Assembly (NCBI RefSeq): GCF_022811705.1
Contig: NZ_CP094528.1
Span: 2,480,001-2,544,000 of the forward strand
Length of the DNA: 64,000 bases
Source: Agromyces larvae
Lineage (GTDB): Bacteria; Actinomycetota; Actinomycetes; Actinomycetales; Microbacteriaceae
Direction: 5' to 3'
In this document: positions 16,991 through 26,381 of the stretch, piece by piece
How the letters are laid out: the number at the start of each line of letters is the position of its first letter
How positions within the stretch are numbered: position 1 is the stretch's first letter
The notes under the pieces: model-generated
What the model saw: only the letters and a program-made list of their open reading frames with translations
The model's database searches: none
Told to the model about the DNA's origin: nothing
Program-made: the position numbers and the translations under genes

Positions 16991-17746
16991 TCAGAGCGCG
17001 GTGTACCCGCCGTCGACGAGGTGGTAGCTGCCCGTGATGAAGCTCGCCGCATCGCTGGCCAGGAACACCGCGAGCGCAGCGACCTCGTCGGCCTCGCCCA
17101 ACCGGCCGATCGGATGCTTCGACACCAGGAACTGCTGGGTCGCCTCGTCGAGGTTCGCGTCGATGAGCGGCGTCTTGATGAAGCCGGGGCCCACCGAGTT
17201 CACCCGCACGCCGAGCGGGGCGTACTCGAGCGCTGCGTTCTTCGTGAGCCCGACGAGCCCGTGCTTCGCGCTCACGTACGCCGACGACGACGCGAACCCC
17301 ACGCTGCCGAGGATCGATGCCATGTTCACGATCGCGCCGCCGCCGTTCGCGACGATCGCGGGCAGTTGCGCCTTCATGCCGTGGAACACGCTCGAGAGGT
17401 TGACCGCGATCACCTGGGCCCATCCGTCGTCGGGATAGTCGCCGATGACCGCGGCCGGTCCGCCGATGCCCGCGTTGTTCACCGCGATGCGCAGCGGCGC
17501 GAGCGCGTTCGCGGCGTCGACGGCGGCACGGTTCCACGCCGGGTCGGTCACGTCGCCGACGGATGCCTCGGCGGTGCCGCCGGCGGATCGGATCTCCTCG
17601 ACGACCTCGGCGGCGTGCTCGGCGTTCAGGTCGTTGACGATGACGGATGCCCCGTTGGCGCCGAGCAGCACCGCGATGGACTTGCCGATGCCGCTGCCGG
17701 CTCCGGTCACGATCGCCGAACGGTCGGCGACGTCGTAGGTGGCCAT
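16991..17746 (-). CDS. SDR-family oxidoreductase
   Basis: Classical short-chain dehydrogenase/reductase of 251 aa. It shows the cofactor motif TGAGSGIGK (residues about 15-23), NNAGIGG, the catalytic Ser in NMASILGSVGF, Tyr/Lys in AYVSAKHGL (YxxxK), and the usual VNSVGPGFIKTPL and FITGSYHLVDGGYTAL ending. NDLN after the second strand suggests preference for NAD(H). The start is ATG 17746 with GAAGGGGG upstream. Convergent with the molybdopterin oxidoreductase, 35 bases apart. Substrate unknown. Confidence 0.92.
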   Translation of the reverse strand: MATYDVADRSAIVTGAGSGIGKSIAVLLGANGASVIVNDLNAEHAAEVVEEIRSAGGTAEASVGDVTDPAWNRAAVDAANALAPLRIAVNNAGIGGPAAVIGDYPDDGWAQVIAVNLSSVFHGMKAQLPAIVANGGGAIVNMASILGSVGFASSSAYVSAKHGLVGLTKNAALEYAPLGVRVNSVGPGFIKTPLIDANLDEATQQFLVSKHPIGRLGEADEVAALAVFLASDAASFITGSYHLVDGGYTAL

Positions 17747-17831
17747 GCTGTTCCCCCTTCCGGCGGGCCCCCCGACCCGCACGATCCCACGCTAGCGATC
17801 GCTCCTCACGGCGGCGACCCCGGCCGCCGCT

Positions 17832-19697
17832 TCAGCGGCCCCCGCCGCCGCCGCCACCGCCGCCGCCGCCGGCCGAGACACCGCCGCCGCCCGACCCTCC
17901 GCTCGAGCTCGAGCTGTCGAACGAGGCCGTCGTGGTGGTGGAGATGGAGTCGAGCGACGAGGCGAACGAGACCGACGAGAACGGCTGCGTGCCGACGTAC
18001 CAGTCGGGCTCGCTGCCCGCCTGCTCGTACGCGCGACCGAGCACCTCGGCCCAGCGCCGCTCATGACCGAGCAGCACCGCCCAGGGCAGCAGGCGTTCGG
18101 TGAGCTCGAGCACCTGCGCCGGGTCGTCCACTGCGATCGGCTCGCGGATCGCCCCGGCGGGCGACTGCAGCACCCGGATGCGATCGGCTTCGGCGAGGCG
18201 GATGTACAGGTCGAGGCCTGCGAGGTGGTCGCGCAGTTCGGCACCGGCCGCCTCGTACGGCCACTTCGCGACCAGCGCGATCGTGGCGATCAGCGACCCG
18301 ACCCCGGCCAGCACGCCGATCCAGGGCAGCCCGCCGCCCACGTCGCGCTCGACCGACGTGATGGCGAAGACCAGGGCGAGCACCGTGCCGAGACCCGCCA
18401 TCGCCCCGACCAGCATCACCAGCCCCATCGGCCGCTTGCGGCGCAACCCCTGGTCGACCGCCGCAGTGCGCGCCGAGCTCAGCAGCGCCTGCAGCCCGCT
18501 GGCGATCGACGCGCTGGGCGCACTGAGCGACCGGGTCTCGCCGTGCACGAGGTTCTCACCGAACACCGCGTGCAGCGCACGCGTGTCGTCGGGGGTGGCC
18601 TCGGGTCGGCGGAGCCGGCGCGCGGCACTCTCGGGTGCGGGGTTCTCGACGTACTGCAGCACGTACTCGGGTGCTCGCAGCAGACCGCCGAGCCCCGGCT
18701 TCTCGATGACGCGCATCGAGCCGAGCAGCGCGAGCTGCAGGAGCTGGGCCGTGATGGGACTTCTCGACGAGCGCGCCACCGTCGTGGCCATGGGGATGCT
18801 GAGCCCGCGCGGCGGCAGGTACTCGGCGACGATGGTCGCCCGGCCCGGCGCGTCGCGCAGCCGAGTCGACCGCACCCTGGCGGCGATGACGAGCGCGGCC
18901 ACGGCGAGCAGCGCCGAGAGCACCGACAGCGTGGGCCAGGGCTCGGCGAAGAAGCCGGTATCGCGGGGGGTGAACGTGCCGGGCTCGAAGCCGATCGCGA
19001 AGGTCAGCGTCGCTTCGGGTTGCACGTCCGTCGTCGTGACCGACCACCCGGTATCGGTGGTCACGATGTCGACCGGGTCGGTCTCCCCGAACGAGCCGAC
19101 GCCCGCGTTGGCTCCGCCGGTCGCGGCCGCGCGCAGGTCGTCGTCGACGTGCACCTCGGCGCTCACCGTGCCGAACGGCTGCCGCCAGTGCTCGCCGTTC
19201 ACGTCCCAGTAGAACTCGTCGGCGTCGGTGTCGGCGTAGTGGCGGGTGATGTTGCGCTGCGTGTACGTGATGACGTAGGTCTGCACGCCGTGCACGAATT
19301 CGTCGGTGCCGAGCGCGAGTGTGACGATGCCGTCTTCGGACTCGCTCTCGTAGGGCACCGGCCGCCCCTCGGCGTCGGTCACCGAGACCACGTGCAGGTC
19401 GGTGGGCTGCCCGCGGTATGTGTCGACGAGCTGCCGCACGATGCCGCGGTTCTGATCGAAGTCGGGGAACCGGGCGACGATCGTCTCGACCGTGGTGAGC
19501 GTCGAATGGCCTCCGTCGTCGCGCCCGAGCTCGTAGTCGGCGTGGAACGAGTCGAACGTGAAGTCCTCGACGCCGGACGCGACCGAGGCCGGCGTCGGCG
19601 CCGCGACCGCCGCCGCGGGCATCGCGAACACCGTCGCGAGGGTGATGGCGCCGCCCACGGCGACGCGCACGGCGAGATCGCGCACACGGCTGTTCAC
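17832..19697 (-). CDS. DUF2207-type membrane protein
   Basis: Protein of 621 aa with a signal peptide (VGGAITLATVFAMPAAAVAAP) and an extracytoplasmic beta-rich DUF2207 domain (DFTFDSFHADYELG, YVITYTQRNITRHY, EFYWDVNGEHWRQPFG). Membrane helices follow near residues 250-270 and 420-470, with a cytosolic segment between them. The glycine-only tail (GGSGGGGVSAGGGG and on to the end) is typical of the family. Function is unknown; the gene is widespread in actinobacteria. It stands alone and is divergent from the nuclease-helicase gene. Confidence 0.85.
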   Translation of the reverse strand: MNSRVRDLAVRVAVGGAITLATVFAMPAAAVAAPTPASVASGVEDFTFDSFHADYELGRDDGGHSTLTTVETIVARFPDFDQNRGIVRQLVDTYRGQPTDLHVVSVTDAEGRPVPYESESEDGIVTLALGTDEFVHGVQTYVITYTQRNITRHYADTDADEFYWDVNGEHWRQPFGTVSAEVHVDDDLRAAATGGANAGVGSFGETDPVDIVTTDTGWSVTTTDVQPEATLTFAIGFEPGTFTPRDTGFFAEPWPTLSVLSALLAVAALVIAARVRSTRLRDAPGRATIVAEYLPPRGLSIPMATTVARSSRSPITAQLLQLALLGSMRVIEKPGLGGLLRAPEYVLQYVENPAPESAARRLRRPEATPDDTRALHAVFGENLVHGETRSLSAPSASIASGLQALLSSARTAAVDQGLRRKRPMGLVMLVGAMAGLGTVLALVFAITSVERDVGGGLPWIGVLAGVGSLIATIALVAKWPYEAAGAELRDHLAGLDLYIRLAEADRIRVLQSPAGAIREPIAVDDPAQVLELTERLLPWAVLLGHERRWAEVLGRAYEQAGSEPDWYVGTQPFSSVSFASSLDSISTTTTASFDSSSSSGGSGGGGVSAGGGGGGGGGGGR

Positions 19698-19855
19698 GCC
19701 GCCCAGCCTAGGAGGTTCCGTCGACGCGATCGGGGAAGGTTGCCCATGACGACGCGCACCGCGCCGCCGCGAGGCATCCGATCGATTGCGGATGCTCCGC
19801 GCTCGATGTCGGATGTCGCGGCTAGCGTGGGCAGCACACGAGGAGATGGGGTCGC

Positions 19856-22800
19856 ATGTACGTCGAAGACGGGCGAGTCGTCACGAGTGCGAGCGATCTG
19901 AAGAAGGCGTCCGATTGCGAGTTCGCGTTCCTGCGCGAGCTCGACGTCAAGCTCGGCCGCGACACGCTGTTCGAGGCACCCGACGACGAGATGCTGCGGC
20001 GGGCCGGGTTGCTCGGCACCGAGCACGAGCTGCGCGTGCTCGAGCGCTACCGGGCCGAGTTCGGCGACGCGGTCGTCGAGATCGAGCAGCCCAGCGTGCG
20101 CGACCTGCCCGCGGTCGAGGCGGCGGTCGCGGCGACGATCGATGCGCTCGAGGGCGGTGCGCCGGTGGTCTACCAGGCGATGTTCCGCGACGACGGGTTC
20201 GTCGGGTTCGCCGACTTCCTGGTGCGACGGCCCGACGGGCGCTATCGGGTGCAGGACTCGAAGCTCGCCCGGCACGCGCGGGTCACCGCGCTGCTGCAGC
20301 TCGCCGCGTACGCCGATCAGCTCGACCGGCTCGGCATCCCCTGCGACGACACCGTCGAGCTGCTCCTCGGCGACGGCACGTCCAGCACGCACCTGCTCGA
20401 CGACATCCGCCCGGTGTATCGCGAGCGGGTCGCCCGGCTGCACGCCATCGTCACCGAGCGCCTCGCCGATCCCGACCCGGTGCGGTGGGGCGATCCGCGT
20501 TACGCGCACGACGGGCGCTGCCCCACCTGCGAGCTCGAGGTGCAGGTCGGGCGCGACGTGCTCATGGTCGGCGGGCTGCGCATCACGCAGCGCGACCCGC
20601 TCGCGGCGGTCGGCATCCGCACCATCGACGACCTCGCCGCGTCCTCCGGGCCGGTTCCGCATCTGATGGATGCCACGCTCGAGGGCCTGCGCGAACAGGC
20701 ACGCCTGCAGCTCGCGGCCGAGGCGGCCGAGCGCGAGGCCGAGGCATCCGGGTCGCGCGGTCCCGACGATCCGCCGCTGCCGCCGCCGGTCTCGGTGCGC
20801 GAGGCCGGTGCGCTCGCGGCGATCCCGGTGCCGGACCCGGGCGATCTGTTCTTCGACTTCGAGGGCGACCCGCTCTACACCGAGGGCGACGGCACCCGGT
20901 GGAATCTCGACTACCTGTGGGGCATGGTCGACGAGCACGACACGTACACCGCGTTCTGGGCGCACTCCTTCGCCGAAGAGCGCGAGGCGCTCGTGCGGTT
21001 CCTCGAGTTCGTCAAGCTGCGCCGGGCGCAGCATCCCGATCTGCACATCTACCACTACGCGTCCTACGAGCGCACCCACCTGACGTCGATCGCCGCCCGC
21101 CACGGCGTCGGCGAGGCCGACGTCGACCAACTGCTCGCCGACGGCGTGCTCGTCGACCTCTACCCCATCGTCAAGCGCGCGGTGCGCGTGGGCAGCCGGT
21201 CGTACTCGATCAAGAAGCTCGAGCCGCTCTACATGGGCGACGAGTTGCGCGAGGCCGACGTGAAGTCGGGCGGCGACTCGATCACCGAGTACGTGCGGTC
21301 GCGCGAGCTCGCCGAGTCGGGGCGGCCGGGTGCGGCCGACGAGGCGCAGGCGATCCTCGACGATCTCGCCGAGTACAACCGGTACGACTGCGTGTCGACC
21401 CGGCGGCTGCGCGACTGGCTGCTCGCCGTCGCCCGCCGCGAGGGCGTCGAGCCCGTGCCGCCGCGGTACCTCGCCGAGCTCGGCGGCGCGAAGGTCTACG
21501 AGCCGAGCCCGCTCGCCGCGGCGTTGCGCGAGGCGGCCGGGCCCCGCGAATCGGGGCACGAGCGCGACGCCGATCGCACCGCGCTCGCGCTCGCGTCGGC
21601 TGCGATCGACTACCACCAGCGCGAGGACAAAAGCTTCTGGTGGGCGCACTTCCTGCGCACCGACCAGCCCGTCGAGACGTGGGAAGACCATCGCGACGTG
21701 CTGGTCGTCGACCCGGCGAGCTCGACGGTGCGGCAGCAGTGGCATGAAGAGCCGCGCTGGGGCAAGCCCCGCCGCGAACTGCACCTCGAGGGGCGCGTGG
21801 CACCCGGGTCGCGCTTCACGCCCGGCACGGAGGTGTTCCTGCTGTACGAGTGGCCCGCACCCATGCCGTCCAACACGTTCCGGCCGGGGCAGCGCGCGTG
21901 GACCGACGCCGTCGTGGTCGAGGCGACCGAACTCGGGGTCGTCGTCGAGGAGTCGTCGGTGGCCGGCGCCGATCCGTGGCATCCGCTGCCGTTCGCGATC
22001 GCACCGGGGCGGCCGCCTCGCGCCGACAAGCTGCGCGAGGCGATCGCCGAGTGGGCGTCGCCGATCGTGGCGAGGCTGGGCGCGGGCGGCGCGGCGCCTG
22101 CGGCTGGGGCGTTGCCGGTGCCCGCCGAGCCGGTGCCCGCGCTGCCGCACGGGCCGGCGATCGACATCCTGCGCCGGCTCCCTCCTCGCGCGCGGGGCGG
22201 GCTCGTGCCGCACGCCGAGGGCGGCGATGTCGTCGCCGAGGTGGTCGAGTCGGTGCGGCGGCTCGACCGCTCGTACCTCGCCGTGCAGGGGCCGCCCGGC
22301 ACCGGCAAGACCTACGTCGCGTCGCACGTCATCGCTCGGCTCGTCGCCGACCACGGCTACCGCATCGGCGTCGTCGCCCAGTCGCACGCCGTCGTCGAGA
22401 ACGTGCTCTGCGCAGTGGTCGACGCCGGCCTCGACCCCGCGATGGTCGGCAAGTCGGTGCGCAGCGCAGCCGAGGTCGAACGCGCGCCGTTCACCGCGTT
22501 CACGCAGAAAGACCGGCTCGCCGGCTTCATCGGCGACCACCCCGACGGCTTCGTCGTCGGCGGTACCGCGTGGGACTTCTGCAACACCCGCCGGGTGGGG
22601 CGTGGCGCGCTCGACCTGCTCGTCATCGACGAGGCCGGGCAGTTCTCGCTCGCCTCCACGATCGCGGTCGCGGTCTCGACGCAGAACCTGCTGCTGCTCG
22701 GCGACCCGCAGCAACTGCCGCAGGTGAGCCAGGCGCTGCACCCCGAACCGGTCAACACGTCGGCGCTCGGCTGGATCGCCGACGGGCACGACGTGCTGCC

Positions 22801-23464
22801 GAGCGAGTACGGGTACTTCCTCGCCGAGAGCCGGCGCATGCACCCCGAGATCGCCGCTCCGGTCTCGCGGCTGTCGTACGAGGGCGAGCTGCGCTCGCAC
22901 CCGGTCGCCTCGGCCCGCCGGCTCGCCGGCGTCGCACCCGGGCTCACCCCGCTGCCCATCGAGCACGTCGGCAACGCCACCTACTCGCCCGAAGAGGCGC
23001 AGGTGATCGTCGAACTCGTCGCGTCGCTGATGGGGCGCGAGTGGTCCGAGGCATCCGAGACCCCTGACGGCATCGTGACCGAGCCCGGCCGACCGCTCGA
23101 GCAGACCGACCTCATCGTCGTCACGCCGTACAACGCGCAGCTCGCCGTCGTGCGCACCGCGCTCGACCTCGCCGGCTACGTCGACGTCCCCGTCGGCACC
23201 GTCGACAAGTTCCAGGGGCAAGAAGCGGTCGTGGCGATCATCTCGCTCGCGGCGTCGTCGGCGGCCGACGTGCCGCGAGGCCTCGAGTTCCTGCTGCTGA
23301 AGAACCGGCTGAACGTCGCGGTGTCGCGGGCGAAGTGGGCGGCGTACCTCGTCTACTCGCCCGGGCTGCTCGAAGGGCTGCCGCGGTACGCCGACGGCGT
23401 CGCCCAGCTGAGCGCGTTCATGCGCCTCGTCGGCGCCGAGCGCGGGGCGCCGGTGCTCGCCTGA
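19856..23464 (+). CDS. TM0106-type RecB-like nuclease fused to superfamily 1 helicase
   Basis: Large cytosolic protein of 1202 aa. The N-terminus holds a RecB-like PD-(D/E)xK nuclease region (FADFLVRRPDGRYRVQDSKLA, about residues 118-140) followed by a cysteine pair (RCPTCELEV). A ribonuclease-H-like domain begins near residue 330 (DLFFDFEGDPLYTEGDG), with YASYERTHL and YNRYDCVSTRRL later. The C-terminal 400 residues are an Upf1/Dna2-like helicase: Walker A GPPGTGKTY (about 812), LVIDEAGQFSLA (about 923), LLLGDPQQLPQV, VDKFQGQEAVVAIISL and LNVAVSRAKWA. This points to DNA or RNA processing; a role in repair or defence is possible but not shown. It stands alone. Confidence 0.88.
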   Translation: MYVEDGRVVTSASDLKKASDCEFAFLRELDVKLGRDTLFEAPDDEMLRRAGLLGTEHELRVLERYRAEFGDAVVEIEQPSVRDLPAVEAAVAATIDALEGGAPVVYQAMFRDDGFVGFADFLVRRPDGRYRVQDSKLARHARVTALLQLAAYADQLDRLGIPCDDTVELLLGDGTSSTHLLDDIRPVYRERVARLHAIVTERLADPDPVRWGDPRYAHDGRCPTCELEVQVGRDVLMVGGLRITQRDPLAAVGIRTIDDLAASSGPVPHLMDATLEGLREQARLQLAAEAAEREAEASGSRGPDDPPLPPPVSVREAGALAAIPVPDPGDLFFDFEGDPLYTEGDGTRWNLDYLWGMVDEHDTYTAFWAHSFAEEREALVRFLEFVKLRRAQHPDLHIYHYASYERTHLTSIAARHGVGEADVDQLLADGVLVDLYPIVKRAVRVGSRSYSIKKLEPLYMGDELREADVKSGGDSITEYVRSRELAESGRPGAADEAQAILDDLAEYNRYDCVSTRRLRDWLLAVARREGVEPVPPRYLAELGGAKVYEPSPLAAALREAAGPRESGHERDADRTALALASAAIDYHQREDKSFWWAHFLRTDQPVETWEDHRDVLVVDPASSTVRQQWHEEPRWGKPRRELHLEGRVAPGSRFTPGTEVFLLYEWPAPMPSNTFRPGQRAWTDAVVVEATELGVVVEESSVAGADPWHPLPFAIAPGRPPRADKLREAIAEWASPIVARLGAGGAAPAAGALPVPAEPVPALPHGPAIDILRRLPPRARGGLVPHAEGGDVVAEVVESVRRLDRSYLAVQGPPGTGKTYVASHVIARLVADHGYRIGVVAQSHAVVENVLCAVVDAGLDPAMVGKSVRSAAEVERAPFTAFTQKDRLAGFIGDHPDGFVVGGTAWDFCNTRRVGRGALDLLVIDEAGQFSLASTIAVAVSTQNLLLLGDPQQLPQVSQALHPEPVNTSALGWIADGHDVLPSEYGYFLAESRRMHPEIAAPVSRLSYEGELRSHPVASARRLAGVAPGLTPLPIEHVGNATYSPEEAQVIVELVASLMGREWSEASETPDGIVTEPGRPLEQTDLIVVTPYNAQLAVVRTALDLAGYVDVPVGTVDKFQGQEAVVAIISLAASSAADVPRGLEFLLLKNRLNVAVSRAKWAAYLVYSPGLLEGLPRYADGVAQLSAFMRLVGAERGAPVLA

Positions 23465-23565
23465 GCGACCGCGGTACGGCACCTGCCGGCCCGATGGGCG
23501 CGGGCAGCGTGCGCCCGGGGCGCCGGCTGGGAATACCGCACAGGTTCGCTGCGTAGATTCATGGC

Positions 23566-23844
23566 ATGACCTCCCCCTCCGACCTGAACCCTGCCCGCAT
23601 CACGATGTACGGCGCCGAGTGGTGCATCGACTGCCGCCGCTCGAAGGCCCTGCTCGACCGTCGCGGCGTCGACTACGAGTACGTCGACCTGATGGTCGTC
23701 GAAGACGGCGCCGACCGCGCGAAGGCGATCTCGGGCCGCACGAACATCCCCGTGGTCGTGTTCCCCGACGGCACGCACTTCACCGAGCCGAGCGACGCCG
23801 AGCTCGGCGCGAAGCTCGACGAGGTCGGCGCGCCCACCGCCTGA
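23566..23844 (+). CDS. glutaredoxin/mycoredoxin-like protein
   Basis: Thioredoxin-fold protein of 92 aa. The active site is EWCIDCRRSKALLDRRGVDYEYVD (read as WCIDC plus helix), a CxxC dithiol near residues 20-23. The cis-proline element TNIPVVVFPDGTHFTEPS follows. Actinobacteria use mycothiol instead of glutathione, so this is probably mycoredoxin-like, reducing mixed disulfides. CIDC differs from the CGYC of the studied mycoredoxin-1. Start ATG 23566. Confidence 0.87.
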   Translation: MTSPSDLNPARITMYGAEWCIDCRRSKALLDRRGVDYEYVDLMVVEDGADRAKAISGRTNIPVVVFPDGTHFTEPSDAELGAKLDEVGAPTA

Positions 23845-23868
23845 CCCCCTCGCAGGCGGCGACATCGG

Positions 23869-24750
23869 TCAGGACCGCGGGTTGACGCGGTCGCCCACGA
23901 TCGACAGGTCGGCGCCCTCGGGGATCTCAGCCGCCTCGATGCCCGGCACGGCGAGGAGGTCGGCGATGCACGCCGCCGTGCCGCCGACCACCGTCGAGTC
24001 GAAGTCGATCTCGCTGACGAGCACCCAGGCGAGGTCGTCGGGCCAGATGAGGCTCGGCGACTCACCGCGCAGCTCGGGTTCAGCGATCCAGGGCGCCCGC
24101 GTCGGCCACGAGGCATCCGCGAACTCGGCGACGCCTGCGTCGAACAGCACGTGCTCGCGCATCGGCAACGACAGCCGCGGGCCGTCCTCGACCTCGGAGC
24201 CGAGCACCGCCGGCGGCGTGGTGCTCACGACTCGGCCGCGCTCGTCATCCGCCGAGTCGACGAGGGCGAGCCGCACCACCCCTCGGCCGAACAGCCCGCC
24301 CCAGCCCTCCCACACTGCGGCGCACCCCGAGTCGGGCGTCGCCGTGTGCCGCGCGAGCACCGCCGTGATCGATGCGAGCAGCTCAGGCTCGAGGCGTCCC
24401 TGCTCGGGTGAATCGACGCGCCACCCCTGCGAGACGGGCACGCCGTTCCACGACCCGCGGTCCGGATCGGTGTCGCGCACCCGCTCCCACTGGAACAGCG
24501 GATGCCACGTCAGCCCGGCGTCGGCGGCGGCCGCCGCCCAGGTGGTGGAGCGCCGCTCCCAGGAGTCGGGCCACCCGCCGGCCCGAACGTCGTCCCACGT
24601 CAGGCCGACCGGCCGCTGGACTCCGATCGGGTGGAACACCCGCGCGTACGCCTCGAATCCGCGCGGCACGACGACGTGCATCGTGCCCCACGCGCGATCG
24701 AGCCGCGGCACGATCCAGGCGCCGCGCGAGACCTCCGGCTCCCACCGCAT
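23869..24750 (-). CDS. uncharacterised actinobacterial protein
   Basis: Cytosolic protein of 293 aa that I do not recognise beyond general similarity to conserved actinobacterial hypothetical proteins. It is rich in tryptophan (WEPEVSRGAWIVPRLDRAWG, WEGWGGLFG, WPTRAPWIAEPEL). It has no signal peptide, membrane segment or nucleotide-binding motif. The ending WVLVSEIDFDSTVVGGT resembles immunity- or SMI1-like sandwich proteins only vaguely. It is convergent with the glutaredoxin gene (24 bases) and stands alone. Confidence 0.75.
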   Translation of the reverse strand: MRWEPEVSRGAWIVPRLDRAWGTMHVVVPRGFEAYARVFHPIGVQRPVGLTWDDVRAGGWPDSWERRSTTWAAAAADAGLTWHPLFQWERVRDTDPDRGSWNGVPVSQGWRVDSPEQGRLEPELLASITAVLARHTATPDSGCAAVWEGWGGLFGRGVVRLALVDSADDERGRVVSTTPPAVLGSEVEDGPRLSLPMREHVLFDAGVAEFADASWPTRAPWIAEPELRGESPSLIWPDDLAWVLVSEIDFDSTVVGGTAACIADLLAVPGIEAAEIPEGADLSIVGDRVNPRS

Positions 24751-24824
24751 CCGCCCACGCTAGCGGTGCGGGGCTCGAGACGCGTGCTCCCCCGTCGGGC
24801 CCTCCTCGACCGGCGGGTGGCCGC

Positions 24825-25823
24825 TCACCGCAGCTGCGGCACGACCTCCTGCTCGAACAGCTCGAGCCCGCTGCGGTCGTACGCGAGCTCGGGCTGGTAC
24901 GTGATGACGTACTCGAGGCCGAGCTCGCGCAGGCTCGACAGCTTCGCCACGATCTCGGCGGGCGTGCCGACGAGCGAGTTGGGGCCGCGGTAGTCGGCCA
25001 TGAACCGCGCCGTGACGTCGGGGCCGAGGTAGGGGGCGACCCGCGCCTCGAGCCGGGCGAGCCGGCGGTCGACGTCGGCGGCGTCGCTGCCGATCACGGT
25101 GTTGAAGTTCGACGACCGGGTGATCGACGAGAAATCGCGGCCGAGCTTCTCGCAGTGCCCGCGCAGCACCTCGCTCTTGTGGGTGAACTCCTCGGGCGAG
25201 CCGAAGAAGTTCGTGTACGAGGCGTACTTCGCCGCGATGCGCAGCGTGACCTGCTCGCCGCCGCCGGCGATCCAGAACGGGATGCCGCCCGGCTGCAGCG
25301 GCTGCGGCTGGAAGATCGCGCCGTCCACCCGGTAGTACTCGCCGTCGAGGGTCGCGGTGCCCGTCGTCCACGCCTGCTGCATGATCTCGACGCCCTCGCG
25401 CAGCCGCCCGAGCCGTTCCCGCACGGGCGGGAACCCGTACCCGTACGCCCGCCACTCGTGCTCGTACCATCCGCCGCCGATGCCCATCTCGACGCGCCCG
25501 CCCGAGACGATGTCGGCGGTCGCGGCGACCTTCGCGAGGTACGCGGGGTTGCGGTACGACATGCACGTGCACATCTGGCCGATGCGCACGCGCGAGGTCG
25601 ACGCGGCGTACGCGTTCACCAGCGACCAGGCTTCGTGCGTGGCCTCGGTGAGCGACGGCGTCGGCACGGTGTGGAAATGGTCGTAGACCCAGATCGACTC
25701 CCACGGCGAGCCCTCGCGGTCGGCGTGCGCGGCGAGGCCGTGCATCACCGCCCAGTGCTCGGCCGGCTCGATGCCGACGAGATCGTGACGCCAACCCTGG
25801 GGAACGAACATTCCGAATCGCAT
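24825..25823 (-). CDS. LLM-class F420-dependent oxidoreductase
   Basis: Luciferase-like (TIM-barrel) oxidoreductase of 332 aa. It shows MRFGMFVPQGW at the N-terminus, SIWVYDHFHTVP, VRIGQMCTCMSYRNPAYLAKVAATADIVSGGRVEMGIGGGWYEHE (in pieces) and PFWIAGGGEQVTLRIAAKYA. The G-R-x-x-x-G-I-G-x-G-W-Y pattern is typical of F420-binding members. It probably reduces or oxidises a small organic substrate with F420 as hydride carrier; substrate unknown. ATG 25823. It shares a 97-base divergent promoter gap, containing an 8-bp GGATGCC palindrome, with the next gene. Confidence 0.87.
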   Translation of the reverse strand: MRFGMFVPQGWRHDLVGIEPAEHWAVMHGLAAHADREGSPWESIWVYDHFHTVPTPSLTEATHEAWSLVNAYAASTSRVRIGQMCTCMSYRNPAYLAKVAATADIVSGGRVEMGIGGGWYEHEWRAYGYGFPPVRERLGRLREGVEIMQQAWTTGTATLDGEYYRVDGAIFQPQPLQPGGIPFWIAGGGEQVTLRIAAKYASYTNFFGSPEEFTHKSEVLRGHCEKLGRDFSSITRSSNFNTVIGSDAADVDRRLARLEARVAPYLGPDVTARFMADYRGPNSLVGTPAEIVAKLSSLRELGLEYVITYQPELAYDRSGLELFEQEVVPQLR

Positions 25824-25838
25824 GGGGTCGAGCCTATT

Positions 25839-25864
25839 CGGATGCCACGGGCCCGCGGCATCCG
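25839..25864. repeat. inverted repeat of the GGATGCC word in a divergent promoter
   Basis: Perfect 8-bp arms CGGATGCC (25839-25846) and GGCATCCG (25857-25864) are separated by 10 bases. It lies between two divergent starts, so it is more likely an operator or a chance pairing of the over-represented word than a terminator. Confidence 0.4.
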
Positions 25865-25920
25865 GATCTCAGCGCCAGCCCTGAGGCATCCGGCCCGTGT
25901 CCTCCGTACCGTCGGCCGGT

Positions 25921-26379
25921 ATGACCGACCTGGACACCGACCTGAACACCCGCCCCCTCCGCATCCCGTTCGTCGCCGCCGTGCACCGGATCCGGCCGCC
26001 CGCACCGGCCTGCGAGTTCTCGGCCGCCGACTTCACCGCGACCGCGTCGACCGCGTGCGGCGTGCGCATCATCCGCGTCGCGGGGGCCGGCCGCTGCCCC
26101 ACCGCGGGCTGGACGCTGACGCTCGTCGCGGCCAACCCCGGCGTCGTGCCGCACCCCGAGCAAGTCTGGCTCGAACTGCGCGAAACACCGCCCTCGGATG
26201 CCGCGGCCCGCGTGCTGACCGACGTCGAAGTGGAGACGCTCATCGAGGACTCGGCTGCGAACGAGGTGATGATCCGCTTCGCGTACCGCGCCCCGATCAC
26301 CGTGCCCGTGCTGGAGGCCGCCCAGGTGGGCGTGGCGAGCGCGGCGCCCGGCCGGTGGACCGGGCGCGACGCGCGCTGA
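25921..26379 (+). CDS. uncharacterised protein
   Basis: Protein of 152 aa that I do not recognise. It looks like a single soluble beta-rich domain: FVAAVHRIRPPAPACEF, VRIIRVAGAGRCPTAGWTLTLVAANPG, EQVWLELRETPP, then a C-terminal strand ITVPVLEAAQVGVA. Two or three cysteines are present but no CxxC. Start ATG 25921; an in-frame GTG lies at 25897, and neither has a strong ribosome binding site. Its stop lies two bases from that of the convergent baeRF gene. Coding character is supported by GC-rich third positions. Confidence 0.65.
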   Translation: MTDLDTDLNTRPLRIPFVAAVHRIRPPAPACEFSAADFTATASTACGVRIIRVAGAGRCPTAGWTLTLVAANPGVVPHPEQVWLELRETPPSDAAARVLTDVEVETLIEDSAANEVMIRFAYRAPITVPVLEAAQVGVASAAPGRWTGRDAR

Positions 26380-26381
26380 CC

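Noticed and set aside
19694..23482. A 1262-aa open frame on the minus strand opposite the nuclease-helicase gene
   Set aside because: It is the antisense shadow of a gene with clear catalytic motifs; its product is Arg/His/Asp-rich without any domain. GC-rich third positions make such frames common here.
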